In this document: positions 1 to 13,700 of the stretch, piece after piece
Layout of the letters: every line of letters begins with the position of its first letter
Position numbering within the stretch: the stretch's first letter is position 1
Assembly (NCBI GenBank): GCA_964036275.1
Contig: OZ038433.1
Location: forward strand, 20,039,485-20,103,484
Direction of reading: 5' to 3'
DNA from: Litoditis marina
Lineage: Eukaryota; Nematoda; Chromadorea; Rhabditida; Rhabditidae
DNA length: 64,000 bases
Made by a program: the position numbers and the translations under genes
The notes under the pieces: model-generated
What the model was told of the DNA's origin: nothing
Databases searched by the model: none
The model's input: only the letters and a program-made list of their open reading frames with translations

Positions 1-55
1 TCCACTGTTGTAAGGGGTTATTGAGCAGAAAAAAAACCCTTTTTTTCTGTTCTAG

Positions 56-3000
56 AAGACTCCGTTTGAGCTGACCACCCGACTGTCCTGCGATCTTCAT
101 TGTAAGAAGAACTTACTCCACCGTTTCGGGAAGACTGCTGGCGAATTCCTCTCTCTTGAACTGTTTGGGCGTACACAGCCGGTTAGTTTCTTCCTATGTT
201 TGACACTATTTTCTATGTTGTGCTAGTTCGATTCGATCGGAGGGCGAAAATAGCTCAGCTAATCGCACCAAATTTTGCAAAACAGAGTAGAACCGAAATA
301 ATACACAAAATGTTCATCGGATGTAATTCAGTCTCACCTGCGGTATAGGAAAACTATTGGACGATCGAATACCTATCGTTGAACTTGTATTGCGTTTTTT
401 AAGATCGATGAGAAATGGACCTATCTCAGAGGATTGTCCGGAGCGCTTAACAGAGCTGAATACGCCACCATGCTAGATGATCTCCAGTCCAGGGAACCGA
501 GCCTCTATGAATGGTAAGCGATCTCGCCTCATTTAAGCTGTATGTCTGCAACAAGATCACGGTAGCAAACGAAGAACAAATCAGTTGGCTGCTCTGTTAA
601 ACCATTCACTTTCCATCAATAAGGGGACTTCGAGCGACCCCAATTCCAACAATTTCACCCAATAAAATAACCTGCGTTGAATACATTTCTGTAGACAACA
701 AGGTCGCTGACGGCCTACCTGGTAAAAAGGGCTCCACTTAAGTGATATTGATTATATCTGAATGTCATGGGATAAACGTATGACTGACAATGTTTTCTGT
801 GAACAAAGTGCCGAGCCAACAGCATTTTTTTCAGGGTCAAATCTCGGAAGATTGACTTCTTCGAGGCACACAGTTTGCGTTCCAAACTCGAAGGAGCTTT
901 TCTGGGTCAATGGAACACTTCAAATATCGTGGAGAATATGAACTCGCAGTTCAAGATTGACATCAAGAGCTATCTTCCGGGTGAAGACATCCTGGACTAT
1001 CTTCAGAGAAAAAATAATGGTTAGTTTTTCTCTCCCTTACCGGTTGCAACAGTTTCTCATGGAACTGTTTGTGAATTATCGTCCAACCATTCGGGAATGA
1101 TACATTTTATTTTTTAATATAAGGTGCAACCCCGGAAATAGCTGTTTATGATGAATGTTTTTCAACGAAACACGCTTAGAAGAGATGTTCCAACGACTAC
1201 TGGTGATACGTGATAATGAAAAGTTCCTGGCGTGTGATGCGTGGTGATCACACAGGCTTCCTATCCGTCCGCATGCCTGAAAACTAGCCTTCACATTGAC
1301 GCTTGAAAACGTGAGAGCGTGAAAGTAGTCCTTATTTGAATTCATATATTTCAGAAAGAATGAAGGAAGTATTCCGATCTATCGTTGGCGGGAGCAAGAT
1401 TCTGCGGCTCTCCGAGCACAATCTGCACAGGTATCGATCCACGTCAGAGTGGGAAGCTCTATCAGATGACCAACGACGAGACCATCTAGCGAGTTTCGGA
1501 ATTCGATACGTGAACAAGGACTACGAGATTCTCCTGCAAAAGCTTCCCGACTGGATAATGTCAGGTGAGAATAACAAATCGGTTTAATTACTGGCTAGAT
1601 TGGAATGATGTGCCTGAATATACTCATAAATGTTGTCTGTTTGATTGAAATTGTGATGTTTTCTCACAAATCATGACAGCTTTTCTTCACCATTGTTGAG
1701 TATTCAATTACTATTCATAGTAGATTTTTGTGGTAATATCTTATTTTTGACAGAATGAGTTCGTTTTTGAATCATAATCAACAGCTTCTCATCAAAATCT
1801 GTCTTGTTTCCGACGAGAAAGTGGTCCGTTTTGTGAATTTTTTGGGCTATTTGGTCCCTTGACAACATGCGACAAATTTAACCCGTTTCCGGCAAGAAAG
1901 TGGCCCGCTTTGTGGAATATTTCTGGCTATTTTGTCCATTTTAGTGCTGTATGGGTAATATTCGCGATAACTTAAGAGGTAAACAGATGAATTCGCTTGA
2001 AAAAAAACGTAATACTGGCGTAGTGTAGTGCGTTGAATTCATGAATTTCTTGTAGGTAAGAAACCGGCTGTCAAGGATCATTTGTGTGCGAAGATCAGAA
2101 ACCTAGAAGTTGATGCTGCACTGAATTTCTACTACGTCAAGAGTTCGTCAAGCGACGAAAGGTCTGTGAAAATTTCATAGTTGATGCCGTTCAGCTGTGA
2201 TATGTTTTTTTTTGAAAAGTGCGCAAATGAAATGGCGTTCATTTGAAGTGTTAGAGTTTTGCAAGCTCGAATCTAGTCGATCATTTTGGGTTCTTGGTCA
2301 CTGTATTTACGTGTTATCATTAAACTATTACCTTCTGATCTAAAAAACACCTTCACGCACTAAGGGAGAAAAGTGACACTATCTCTCTTTGTAAAGCTAT
2401 CGGATTTTGAAGAATACTCTTAGATAATGATTATTCACAGGATCGCGGTTGTCCGAAAGGATGGAGTCATCTATACATGCTCGAGAAATGAGTGCAAGAA
2501 CAGTTCTCACTCCACGCCATGTGAGCATATGTAAGTGTGGTCATCTTATCTTCCTTCAAATAAACGAGTAATAATATAACGATAATAACCAAAAATAACT
2601 CTGACATCATTTCATTCGGTAGCAAGTGTTGGTTTTTGTACAAAATTTCGAAATATTTCAGTTCAATGTCTAGATAGCGTTTACTTTCACGAGCACCGTA
2701 GATTTATGTTATTTCCTCAGAGTCCGCCACAGCTCAGCAATGAATTTATTGCAGAATTGCCACTCTTCTATCCTTTGATGAAACGAAAATGAATGCTTCG
2801 TTCGACCAGTTCCACGTTCTTTTCAAGATGACAACCGCAAAACAAGCCATGGCCTCGCATGTTCATCCGACGGACGGTGGGAAATTCCAAGCCCGAATCG
2901 GATTCCAACCGTCAAAGAACAACGGCAAAAGACCTATGGAGGTCGTATCGAGGTAAAATTAATACTATGTACATTGGTTGTCTTTAATTTCGGAGAGTTT

Positions 3001-3937
3001 TTATGCTGTGTACAGAACACTTTACCTTTGTTCACATCACTGAATTGAAACATTCAATGATTAATAATTGTTGGTGGCGAGAGAGTGTGAGAGGAACAGT
3101 TTGTGAAAAATCGGAGAGTTGATGTTAAAGGACAAGAGTTCATTTTCAGTTCAACATACCCTGAGAGAATCGCCCAAATGGCTGGTACTACTGACGTGCC
3201 CCTGACCAAGAAGGCCAAGAAGCCGCCCAACCGAGTTCAATCGACCCAACCGAGTACAAGGTTGGTTGAAGTTTAGTGTAGCAAGGGCAACGCTGCAATA
3301 AATTGTCGAGTACTTGAATGTTTTTTTATTTTGAATTTTGGGTTTCTGAATAATGTGAATATTATTTACAGTTCAATGGTGCCTGCTACCAACAGAGCAC
3401 CCATGCGAAAGGATGATGGTCAGCGAACCAAGAAGGTGCAGCAACTCAGAACTGATTCATTCCCAAGGTTAGCATATATTTTTTGCGAAGTTTTTATTCC
3501 ATTAAAATATTGACAAGAATGTGCGTGATTTGGCCTGCGATCTGCGTACAGCCGAGACCAGGCGGTTGTCTCCTACGCCGTCCTTATTTACACTTACTTC
3601 ATGCCCTTTTTACAGTTAACTAAAACTCTAAAACTATGACGAATAACTACGATTCATCCGTTTTCGTATTTTCGTTCAGAAGTCGTTGCTATATCACACA
3701 GAAATAGGCCGCAGTTCTGTGAAAAACAGTATCATGATCATGCGACACACATCAGCAAATGTTGACTAAGGTTTCACTATGTCTCCTAAATCTTTTTGTA
3801 CGAGATAACAATTGATAGCCAATATTTTACGTTTACCATTCTTTAGGCTCGACAGCGATTCTGATGTACCACAAATAAGATCTAACCGAGAGAGGAACAT
3901 TCAGCAGCGCTTGCAGTATACTCCAACCGGCAAATAA
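56..3937 (+). CDS. SWIM zinc-finger, MULE-transposase-like protein (3' part of gene)
   Basis: Ten exons fit one frame: 56-181, 404-513, 835-1019, 1355-1564, 2056-2161, 2441-2530, 2755-2952, 3150-3260, 3372-3467 and 3847-3937 (TAA). Phases agree at every junction and give about 440 residues. The first exon is preceded by a good acceptor (TTCTAG), so the gene starts left of the window. Exon 6 into exon 7 encodes C-x4-C-x8-C-E-H-I-I-A. The C-x-H-I-x-A ending matches the SWIM zinc finger, which follows the catalytic domain in MULE transposases; the usual first CxC is here C-x4-C. Upstream sequence includes NIVENMNSQFK, like the conserved N-x-x-E-S-x-N region before SWIM. The tail after the finger is basic and Ser/Pro rich. 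It could be a transposon gene or a domesticated relative. The catalytic acidic residues would lie mostly outside the window. Gene structure is well supported; function is inferred from the family. Confidence 0.72.
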
Positions 3938-4685
3938 TGAAATGATTTAGTAAGAATCACTGTTTTCTTCCTCCTTTCCCAAATTTTAAATGTTGTAACG
4001 AATCTTGCTGTGAACTTATGTATCTCACACTCGTCACTTAGTACACGTGATTAATATTTTTCACTGACAACGTGTGTGTAATCACTGATGAAGAGTACTA
4101 ATACATAATACATAATTCTCCCACGTACGGTTAGCCAGTTTGCAAGTTTTGATGTTATATATTCTATTTATCAGGTTACGTTTTAAACGTTTCAATTGTC
4201 TCTAGTTATGCTCATGTTCATCGTGTTACCAATTGAAATCACCTTTTTTTAGAACATCAGCCTCACACTTTTTTCGCTGTGTTTGTATGTTTCGGTCACA
4301 TGTTTTTGTTTTGGTTGCAATTATTTGTCTAATATCTTGATTGTATTTAATGATTATCGATTGAACATCCCATCGTAAACTCTCGCACAGTTTCTCCATT
4401 ACACGGTTCATGACCATGACTATCTATTATATGCCTCATCTCACGATTATCTATTTTGCTGTGTTTCCATGTTACAGGATTTGCCCGCCCGTCCCGTTCT
4501 CGTGGCTCGGTGTGTTCCGAAACGAGTGTATCGTGGTTATCGTGGTTCAATAAGTTTTGAGGTGAGATTATTTCCTGGGGGACAGTTATTCATTTTTTTA
4601 GGTTTTATTCAAAATCGTTTACGGGTAAGAATTGGTTTACGGGTTAGGATGTTTATTCTGTGCTCAACAGAAAATGCGGCTAATA
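3938..4685. other. Intergenic, no gene seen
   Basis: This is the 3' flank of the SWIM gene and AT-rich sequence. Several short ORFs occur on both strands but have no splice signals, no codon bias and no recognisable motif. Confidence 0.5.
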
Positions 4686-4990
4686 TAGATTAGGGATAGA
4701 TTAGGGTTACTTTCAGAAAAGGGTTACTTTCAGAAAAGGGTTACTTTCAAAATAAGGGTTACTTTCAAAATAAGGGTTACTTTCAAAATAAGGGTTACTT
4801 TCAAAATAAGGGTTACTTTCAAAATAAGGGTTAAAGGGTTACTTTCAGAATTAGGGTTACCTGTAAATTTTTAGGTTACTGAAAGCGTAACCTTTTTAGA
4901 AAAGGTTACCTGAGGGTTACCTTATTGAACTTTTGGGTTACACACCAAAAGCGGTTACCTGATTTTTCGGTTAGGTTACTAGAAAACCCG
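4686..4990. repeat. Telomere-like tandem array, 17-18 bp unit
   Basis: Near-perfect units of GGGTTACTTTCAAAATAA (18 bp, about five copies) are flanked by two 17-bp variants and then by looser GGGTTACC-containing sequence to about 4990. The GGGTTA core looks telomeric, but the known nematode telomere repeat is TTAGGC, so this is an interstitial minisatellite. Confidence 0.85.
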
Positions 4991-5276
4991 GTTAGATATA
5001 GAATTCACCGGAAAGAACACCACTATGGTCACTATCAAAACCTACCTGATTTTTTAATATGGCCCGCATTCTTCAAGAAGCATCGAAACTTTAATTTAAA
5101 TATAAAGTATTCTATTCGTGACGTCATTCAATATTCTGAAGACCAGATTACGTCATTTTTGAAAAATGCAAAGTTGACGTCAATTATTTCTCGAAATGAT
5201 GAGAATATATTGTTATATTTATTTAAAACAAAAATATTTGTTGTCATTAAGACTTTTTGAATGTTATTATGGGAAG

Positions 5277-5359
5277 ATGTGCTCAGTGAAAGGTGTCACT
5301 CAAAATCGTTTCGACCCTGATTCAAGACGATTTTGAGTGGCACCTTTTACTGAGCACAT
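5277..5359. repeat. Near-perfect hairpin, 33-nt arms
   Basis: The left arm starting ATGTGCTCAGTG pairs with the right arm ending TACTGAGCACAT. The arms are 33 nt with two mismatches around a 17-nt loop. It lies inside the TGACGTCA repeat and could fold as RNA on either strand. Confidence 0.85.
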
Positions 5360-5752
5360 ATTTCCATAATGATGAAAATATAGTTGGCAAGTGGGTTGTT
5401 AACGATGGGTTTTTATCTGAACATGTCGTAATCTTGGATTCTGAAAGCCAGATGACGTCATACCTGAGAAGTGAAAAGTTGACGTCAAATATATTTCCAA
5501 ATGACGATGATAGTTGGTAAAAAGGTGATTAACGACGAAACGTTATCTGAACCGTATTCTGAGATTCTGGAGGCCAGATGAAGTCGAACTTAAAACGTCC
5601 AGAGTCAACGTAATTTTTTTTCAAATCATACAAATAGTTGCCAATTGGGGTATTTCGATGAAACTTCATATAAACATGATGTGTTCTGGGATTCTGATGA
5701 TAAATTGATGTACCTATTGAAATGTCCGAAGTTGACGTCAAACCTGCTTCCA

Positions 5753-6955
5753 TCTATATGGTCTGTGTATCCGATTTTGCTTCAATATTGTCCTTTTAGT
5801 CGAAAAATAGTGAAGCAAGTGAAGTAAGCTGGAAAGCTGGGAGACGTGAGAGAACGTGAGATTTCATTTTTCCAAATTGGTTGCTGCTGGGATTTGGCAA
5901 TAGCAAGTGCATCTCAACAGGATAGACTGTTTCACGTCGTCCGATTAACAGGAAAGGCTTAACAGGGAAGAAAGAGAGCATAAAGGCGCAGCGGAAACGG
6001 GGAGAGCCATTCGAATGCCCTGTTTGTCCTGAGGATGCCTTCTCTGGACTGGATGCCGTGGATGAGCTGATGTTCGTAAGGGGATGCTGCTGTACTGCCC
6101 CCTCCCCTTTCCTGCTGGATCTCAGAAAAAACTAAGAAGAAACGCTGCATCCGCATAATAGTAGACAAAAATATATTTTTTTTACTGTTTTTTGCTCTCA
6201 CATTCTATGGAAAATCACCGCTCCCTATGCTGGGAAGAATATTCGCCCTCTGTTAAGGATTGGTCTTGCCCTCTATATAGGGAAAAGATCTCACGTCTAA
6301 ATTGAACAGAGATCTCGCTCTCTATGTTGGAGAAAGATCTCGCTCTCTCTCTGTTAGTGAAAGATCACGCTCTCTATGTTAGGGAAAAATATCGCTCTCT
6401 ATGTTATGGAGAGATCTCGCGCTTCATGTGAGGGAGAGGTCTCGCGCTCAGTTTCAGGGAGATATCTCACTATATATATTAGAGAGAGGTCTCGCTCTCT
6501 ATTTTACGGAGAGATATGGCTCTTTACGTTAAGGCGAGAACTTGCACCCTATGTGAAGGGAAAAGATATATTACCCTCCAAACTAGAGAGAGGTCTCGCC
6601 CTCCATGTAAGGAGAAGTATAGCGCCCTGTAATAAGGATCGGTCTCGCGCTCTATGTAATGGAGGGATCTGACGTTCCAAGTTAGAGAAAGGTCTCGCTC
6701 TCTATGGACTCGCGCTTCATGTAAGGGAGAGGTCTCTCGCTCCCTGTGAAGAAGGGATCTCGCGCTCCAAGTGAAACAAATATCTTACGCTATATAACTA
6801 GAGTAGTTTCACGCTCTATGTTAAGAAAGACTGTTGCGCTAAATGTTGAAAACAAATGTTGCGTTCTGTGTTGAATAAACAAGCCAGGAAGCTCCCGCCT
6901 GTCTAGAGTTATCAAGGGAGGGAAAGCCGACTTTAGCCGGCGGCACCTTCCTTGT
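5753..6955. mobile_element. Minisatellite-carrying element (copy 1)
   Basis: The core (about 6236-6860) is a degenerate tandem array with a unit near 25 bp of the type TCTCGCTCTCTATGTTAGGG. The flank around 5876-6180 includes TTGCTGCTGGGATTTGGCAA and CTGCATCCGCATAATAG. The same flank recurs inverted at 26340-26625 beside another array, so array and flank move together as an element. The element interrupts a composite repeat. Its ends are approximate. Confidence 0.6.
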
Positions 6956-7743
6956 CCAATTTATATTCCTGCTATCATGCTTCAATTTTGAGAGCAAATG
7001 TAGTTGGTTCCTTTAAGTTTTAGTTGATAATTTACACAAGCCTTCGGAATGTCTACAAAAAGTGTGAAATTCATTGAAAAGTGGGGGATCAACCAACAAT
7101 TGTGGGAATTGTACGAGCTTCTCAAGGACGATGGAATCTACGGGGACCCTGCAATAAAAAGTAAAGAAATATTAAGAGGATTATCATAAAGTGGTGATGT
7201 CACAGAAAGGCAAAAATATATTGCTAACTAATTCACGGTAGATCAGTAGATCACAAGTCACAGCTTTTCCTTCAGGTATGTTACGACATTTGTAAACAAT
7301 GAGCGATGTTGCTGTCGTTGATTGTTTAGCGGTGTCTTGTGATCTTCCGTGAACTAGTGAGCTATTTATTTTTCCCTCTTCGTGGCACCACTTCATAACA
7401 ATCCTCTCTACATTTCTCCCTTTTTGTTGCAGTGTCCCCAGAAGTTCTACCGTTTTTGAGTAGCTCGTACAAATTCCACGATTGTTGGCCTCCCACTTTT
7501 TGATGAATGTCTATTGACCTGGGAGTTAACAGGCCAACCTCCCAAGCCACTAAGCATCATAACCACGTTGAACAACTTGCTCGCCACTTTCTGAAATTAC
7601 ATAAGTTTTGTAGTTTTTAGAAGTTGCCATTATCATTATTAAAATTTAACTTTGAAACAGCCCTTACGACTACTGTACTGTTGAAGAGATCTCTCACATT
7701 GCTCTCTTGTCTGGTTTGCCTCTGCTATAGAATTCATTTCCAG

Positions 7744-10700
7744 ATGTTTCTTCGTTCCCAGAGATCCAGTACCTACATTGCTGCTTTCGTCATTCTGTCC
7801 TGTTTTCTTTTATTCATAGAAAAGTGAGAACATTTTGCGATACTGAATTCTAATTAATCTATCTGGTGTGATTATTGGAATGTTCCTAATGATGGGAACG
7901 TAAAGTAGAAGGATGCAACTGCAAACTAGCTGTCCGTTATGTGATTTATTAACTTTAAATTTTCAGTTACACTCGTGAACCATGGGGAATGTTGTGCTGG
8001 CTCACCAAAACAGAATTGTAGGTTGCATACTATTGTTAACAATGTTTTTGTGTGATAGTAAACTTCTGTTTTCATTTTGTCTTTGTTATGTTACAACCGA
8101 AATTTCCGATTGACTGAACTTTCAAGTTAAAAAAATATCATGAACGATTTTCATTCTCCTGACAAATGCATGTGTTTTGTTAATAACAATCGGTATAACC
8201 AATGAAAAAACACAATAATACATATAAATTGGCTTGTTATGAGCTTGAACACGCATCAAACATGGAACATTGTTATAAGAATTATCCACTTCAAATTAGT
8301 TTTTTTCAGTAAAGTGCAAACAGCAAAAGGTCTGGTGCCTTGGTGTGAGGTGAATGGAAACCTATTCAATGGTATGGGGTACACAATTCAGGAGGCAACC
8401 ATACCAATTCCCACCCTCAGACAAATCAAGAAACCCGTTTGTGAAAAGGTTGGAGGATTAGAGTACATCACACCATGTCAAATTATTAGTCAGACCCGCA
8501 CTTTTTCAGCGAAGGTGAATGTTAGATGTTAGGTCATAGATGGATATAAATATATTTTTTGTTGCTATTGCCTTCGGTTTCAGATATTTTTCGATTGGCT
8601 AGAAGTCGCCAATTCCAATGAGCCCGAGACAGTTGCCCCAAAGACCTTGCCGGCTCAAATGATCAACACGTACACCATGAATGGATACGCACTCTATGCA
8701 ATGGTAGGTTAGAGGTTCTTTGCTCCTGTGTTGTCAACATAACTCACGTGGTTCAGTCGAAACAATCATCATTTGATAGTTAATTGTCTTTTTAACAACA
8801 TAATCACGTAAACTGATAAGTTAATAGATTGAGGCGTCGTTGCGTACTACTAGATGGTTTTCTCTCTCGCCAAACTCGATGTCAACTTTGCTCAGTTTTT
8901 TGTCTCAACGTATGTCCTACGCGGAACGTTAGGGCTATTTCGCTGTCAACTGATAAAGGTTGAAGAAAAATGTTGAGTTGTAGTTCGATCTCAAAACATG
9001 CCACATTTTACGAATTCCAAGGGAATACACCGGGATCAAACTACAATCCCAGTGAGATATGTCAACAAATACACACCGTAACGACTTTATTCAAAAACCC
9101 TGTAAAATACTCTATTACAGAGCTATTTCAATGATCTCTCTACCTCTGTCCCGCAGGTGTGGGACCAAGTGGACGCATGGATGACCGCGGACCCAACGTC
9201 ATTTATGACCTACCCCAAATCAGGAGGAAGTAAGGGTTCTATTTCATGCCAACTTCCACGGATGCAGAAGCATAGATGAACATTCTCGATTTTACACCTC
9301 ATCACCACATTCTAAATGTGTCGTTTCTCACGTGATTGAATTTGACCAGATGTTCACTCCAGCTTGTTTTTTCCATGTATGTACTAATTTCAGTGTCCAT
9401 GTATCACGCAATGCAGTATTATAGGAGAGAACTGACAAACCAGTCCGGTTTCGTGATAGGATCCCTGACCCCCTGGGTGGAAGTATCCGCTCTACGGGCA
9501 GGTGCAGCAAACGTGAGAACTGTTCATTTGTTCCATTCGTTATTAGTTGTTTCGCTATGGTTACCATCATTTTTCTTCAAACTGATTTGTTTTGGGAGAA
9601 GAGAAATTTGATACTTTAATTAGATGTTCAGGGAAGAAGTTTTTTTTCTCTCTTTAGTTCAGATTTATCCCCCAGATGTATTGTGTAATCATTTTCTAGC
9701 AGTTAAACAACTCTTTTTCAGGTTCTAACTGTAGAATATCAAAATACGACAATAATTGGCACAGATAAAATCACATACATTCATCCAGTGGAGTTTGCGA
9801 AGAATTTCCAAAGGTGATCCTAGATTTCTTTCTCTAACTTGACCATGCAGGAGTATTTCCCAGACTTTTTCCGTTGCGTTGGGAACAGTGCGTAGTTTGC
9901 AAAAACTCGCAGATTAATTTTTGATCACAACGATGCGGACTTTTGAAAGTGGTTTTATGCCATTCTCTCAAAAACTTCTGAACGGAGTTTTGAGGTTCTC
10001 ATAGAGAAAAATAGAGGAGGAAAGGCTCTATCATTGTGCTAATTGATGTTAAATGTGCGACTAGTGTGCGCGATCTACAATTATCCTAAAAATCGTCTTG
10101 CTTAAATCGCACGGCGGTTGCAAAACCGACAAATTCAACCGATTTGTCTAAATGTTAGGATATAGTTAAACACATCAGAGTCATTTGTAGACCAATCGGT
10201 CAACATTGAGTCATTTTAAGGGCCTGGAAACATTGCTCTTAGGCGCTTTGACAATTACTTCTAGATGTGTGGAGTGTGGGCAGTGAGCTGTTGTTTCGCT
10301 TAGGTAGTTTGAATAGATTAAACTTTATTTAGTAAGCATTTGTGTTGATCTATGGAGATACTGGCTCAACAAAAAGGGTAATTGAACAAGAACTAAAATC
10401 GTGTCTGTGAATGGGTTCCAACCCTTGGCCTGCTGTGCGGTAGTGAGCTGCTCTCCCGACCCACTCAAATCGGCACTGTAAAAGAAAGCAATAGACGGCG
10501 CCACACTGCGCTGCCCGAAATCAAGGATTGATTATACTTCCTGAGAGAAAGACTACCGAATTTGAACGCAGTTCATGTCTTTCAAATCAACATAGTTTCA
10601 GTTGTTGAGTTAGAAGAAATTTCAAAAACAAGTAATTGATTAGATGTTCATTATTTCCTATCTATTGATTTATCATTTCCTTCGGAGAAAAAAATGAGTC

Positions 10701-13700
10701 AATTCGTATAAAAACAAATGTGAAGTGAAAAACGCTTAGGTTTGGGATTGAACTGCATGGAATCGAGAAAAAGAGGTCAATAACTCGACACTGATTCAGA
10801 GAGTATCTTTGAGAACTTGCCGCTTCCACTAAAAACGTATCTGAAAAAAAAATCAGCTACACTGTAAATCAATCGCACAGTCACGCCCTATAGAGATAAC
10901 TCCCGGCCCTATGTAGGAATAAATCCCGCGCCCAATTTCAGGAAAAATCCCGCGCCCTATGTTAAGAGAAACTCCCGCGCCCTATGTTAAGAGAAACTCC
11001 CGCGCTTTATGTTAGGGGAACTCCTGCGCTCTAGGTTAGGGGGAAATCTTGCGTTATATGGTGGAGAGAGGTCTCGTGCCCTATGTTAGGGAGAGGTCTT
11101 GCGCTCTATGTTGGGAAGAGGTCTTGCACTCTCTGATAGAAAGAGGTCTCGCCCTCTATGTTAAGAACTGGTCTCGCCATCTATGTGAAGAAGCACTTCT
11201 GCGCTCTATGTTAGGGAGAGAGGTCGCACTCTATGTTCAGGAGAGGACTCGCCCTCTATATTAGGAAGAGGTCTCACTTTCTTTGTTTGGGAGAGGTCTC
11301 CCTCTCTATGTTAAGGATAATTTCCGCGCTCTATGTTAGGGAGTGATGTCGAGCTCCATGTTGGGGTGAGATGTTGCGCTCTATGTTAGGCTGAGACGTC
11401 CCGCTCTATGTAATAGAAAGCATTGCGTCTCATGTTGAGAGGAACGTGATTGAAATGGTTGAGAAAAACGTGAGTTTGCCAAATGGAGCGAAAATTAAAC
11501 CAATACTCTCGCCAGCCTGGAATGAAAAATAGGAGGCAGAGGCGGCTTCAGCCCTTGGCGACCTACCTTGTTTCATTACATCTCAGAAACATTGGCGCCA
11601 ATTAGCAGGAGTTGGCGCCGATTGGTAGAATTTTAAACCGAAAAAGTGGTGCTAAAACCGCTCTAACACCGGAATACCACTCAATAACCGAGAAGAAGCA
11701 GTAACACGATTGAAACAGTACAAAAAGGCTTCTCAAAATCAATTTTAACGAAAAAAATCCTTTTTTGAGGTCATTAGAAAGGAAAAATAGTTTTTGGCCG
11801 ATGTGTGCTTATGGAATGAAAGTTCTGTTTTATTCTAACGATGGCATGTAATACCGCAAACCAGGATCTTGAAGATGTCATTTGTGTACATTTTTCAATG
11901 CTTCTCGTCATGAAAAACTGATTTTCGGCTAGCTGACGTCGCGAGAAAAATGCGAAATTGGCAGGAGTTGGCAGCCTAACGTAAAAATTAGCATGCCAAT
12001 TGGCAGGAATCTTTTTGAGATTTAGCATTTTTCACTCTGCGCACTGATTCGCAACGCGGCGAATTGCTATGCGACCTGGCACAGAGGTGTCATTACAGGA
12101 ACTTCATAAAAATGATCAAACTCTTTCCAGGTTCGGTAAACTCAATTTTGCAGCTTCTTTTTCATCAATTGAACACAGCGGTTTACAAAGGTTGGTGGAT
12201 GTTTTTTGTCCTCGGAACAAGTTGCGAGTATTTGGTCTCCAATTGAAATTTAACAACTATGTTTTTTTTGTCTCAAAAGCGAGATTTAGCACTCTGCATT
12301 CCTCATGATTTTTTTCGTATTTCATTGATTGAACATAGAACTTTTGGTTAGAACTGGAATTGGAATTGGAATTGAAAGAATCGCGCGCAGCGCGAAGCGC
12401 TGTGCGAGATTTGTCTTTGATCCGGCTAATGCGCGCTTTAATTTTTTGTAGTTCACTCTCAAAAAGGTCCAATTGTGCAAATCAGAACTTTTTATGATTC
12501 GCTGATTTTCTATGGCACATTTACAAGCTATGTTCGAAATTTGAAAGAAATTGATTGAGTTTGAGCCGAGTTATGACGTTATGCGCTTCATGCAGACCGC
12601 CAACTTCCGTCGTGCATCTGTGTCTCTTTCTGTCTGTGTTGGTGCGCACTCCTGGGAAATTTTTATGTGTGAACCGATTTGACTGAAAATTTGGGACACG
12701 ATAGATATCCCACTCAAACTTTGGGGGCGCAAACTTTTTTTCGAAAAATTTTTTTTTTCATCAAGTTATAGGTCTTTGAAAATGTCTCTGCGTCTCTTCA
12801 TTTCGTGCACTCTCTCGCCCTCTCTGTCGGGGTAAATCAAATTGCGTTATAACTCAGCTCAGTAATAAGCAATTCAAGTAAAATTTGAAGTATGATACCA
12901 CGACATGAACTGACATCGATTTAGATGTAAGTCTCCTACTGATGACGTCATCGAGAATTCGGGAGCTCGGATGACGTCATTTTTGAAAAGTGCAAAGTTG
13001 ACGTCACATATATTTTCAAATGATGGTAATATCTTAGAAAGGGTCAATTAACGGTGAAACTCAATCTAAGAGTGACGTATTCTGGGATTCTGGAGACCAG
13101 ATGACGTCATTTTTGAAAAGTGCAAAGTTGACGTCACATATATTTTCAAATACTGAAAATAGCTTAAAAATGGTATATTAACGATAAAATTTCATCTAAA
13201 TATGACTTATTCTGGAATTCAGAAAGCCAAATGACGTCAACTTTAAAAAAAATTGGCGTGAAATATGTTTTCGAATGCTGGGAGTTTCTTAAAAATGGTC
13301 AATTCACGATGAAACTTCATTCAAACATGACGTATTCTAGGATTTTGGAGGGCAGATGAAGTAAGTTTCTAGAACTGCAATGTTGACGTCATATTTTTTT
13401 TCCGAATGATGGTAATACTTGACAAGTGGTTCATCAAGAAAACAATTTTATCTGCACCGTACAGATCAAACCACATACCTACGGCATGTATACAAAAAGA
13501 GAAAAATTCATGAAAAAGTGGGGGCCCAACGAATGTAAGATTTGTCTTCTGCTGTGCGCCCCTTAGACAACTACTCTCAAATGGAACAGCTACTGCTACA
13601 AAAACCGAAAAATACTAATATACTCAAGTATAACTGTTCATTACAAACATACAAAAGTCGTAAAATATTTTCTCAAACCTGTAAACTAGAATCTACAAAT

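Larger units (their letters stand above)
5000..7508. mobile_element. Composite TGACGTCA/foldback repeat, split by a nested insertion
   Basis: Diverged TGACGTCA-bearing units (5120-5750) are followed, after a 1.2-kb insertion, by a foldback tail at 7069-7508 whose ends are ATTCATTGAAAAGTGGGG and its inverse. The same series appears unbroken at 47950-48490: the sequence around CTTCCATC at 5750 continues as CAATTTAT near 6958. The stretch from about 5753 to 6955 is therefore a later insertion. Confidence 0.7.

Noticed and set aside
4686..4900. True telomere or chromosome end
   Set aside because: The unit is 18 bp and not TTAGGC, and genes continue on both sides.
6376..6672. 98-codon plus-strand ORF as a gene
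   Set aside because: It is composed of the ~25-bp repeat; its RSRAL/ERGLAL periodicity mirrors the DNA repeat.
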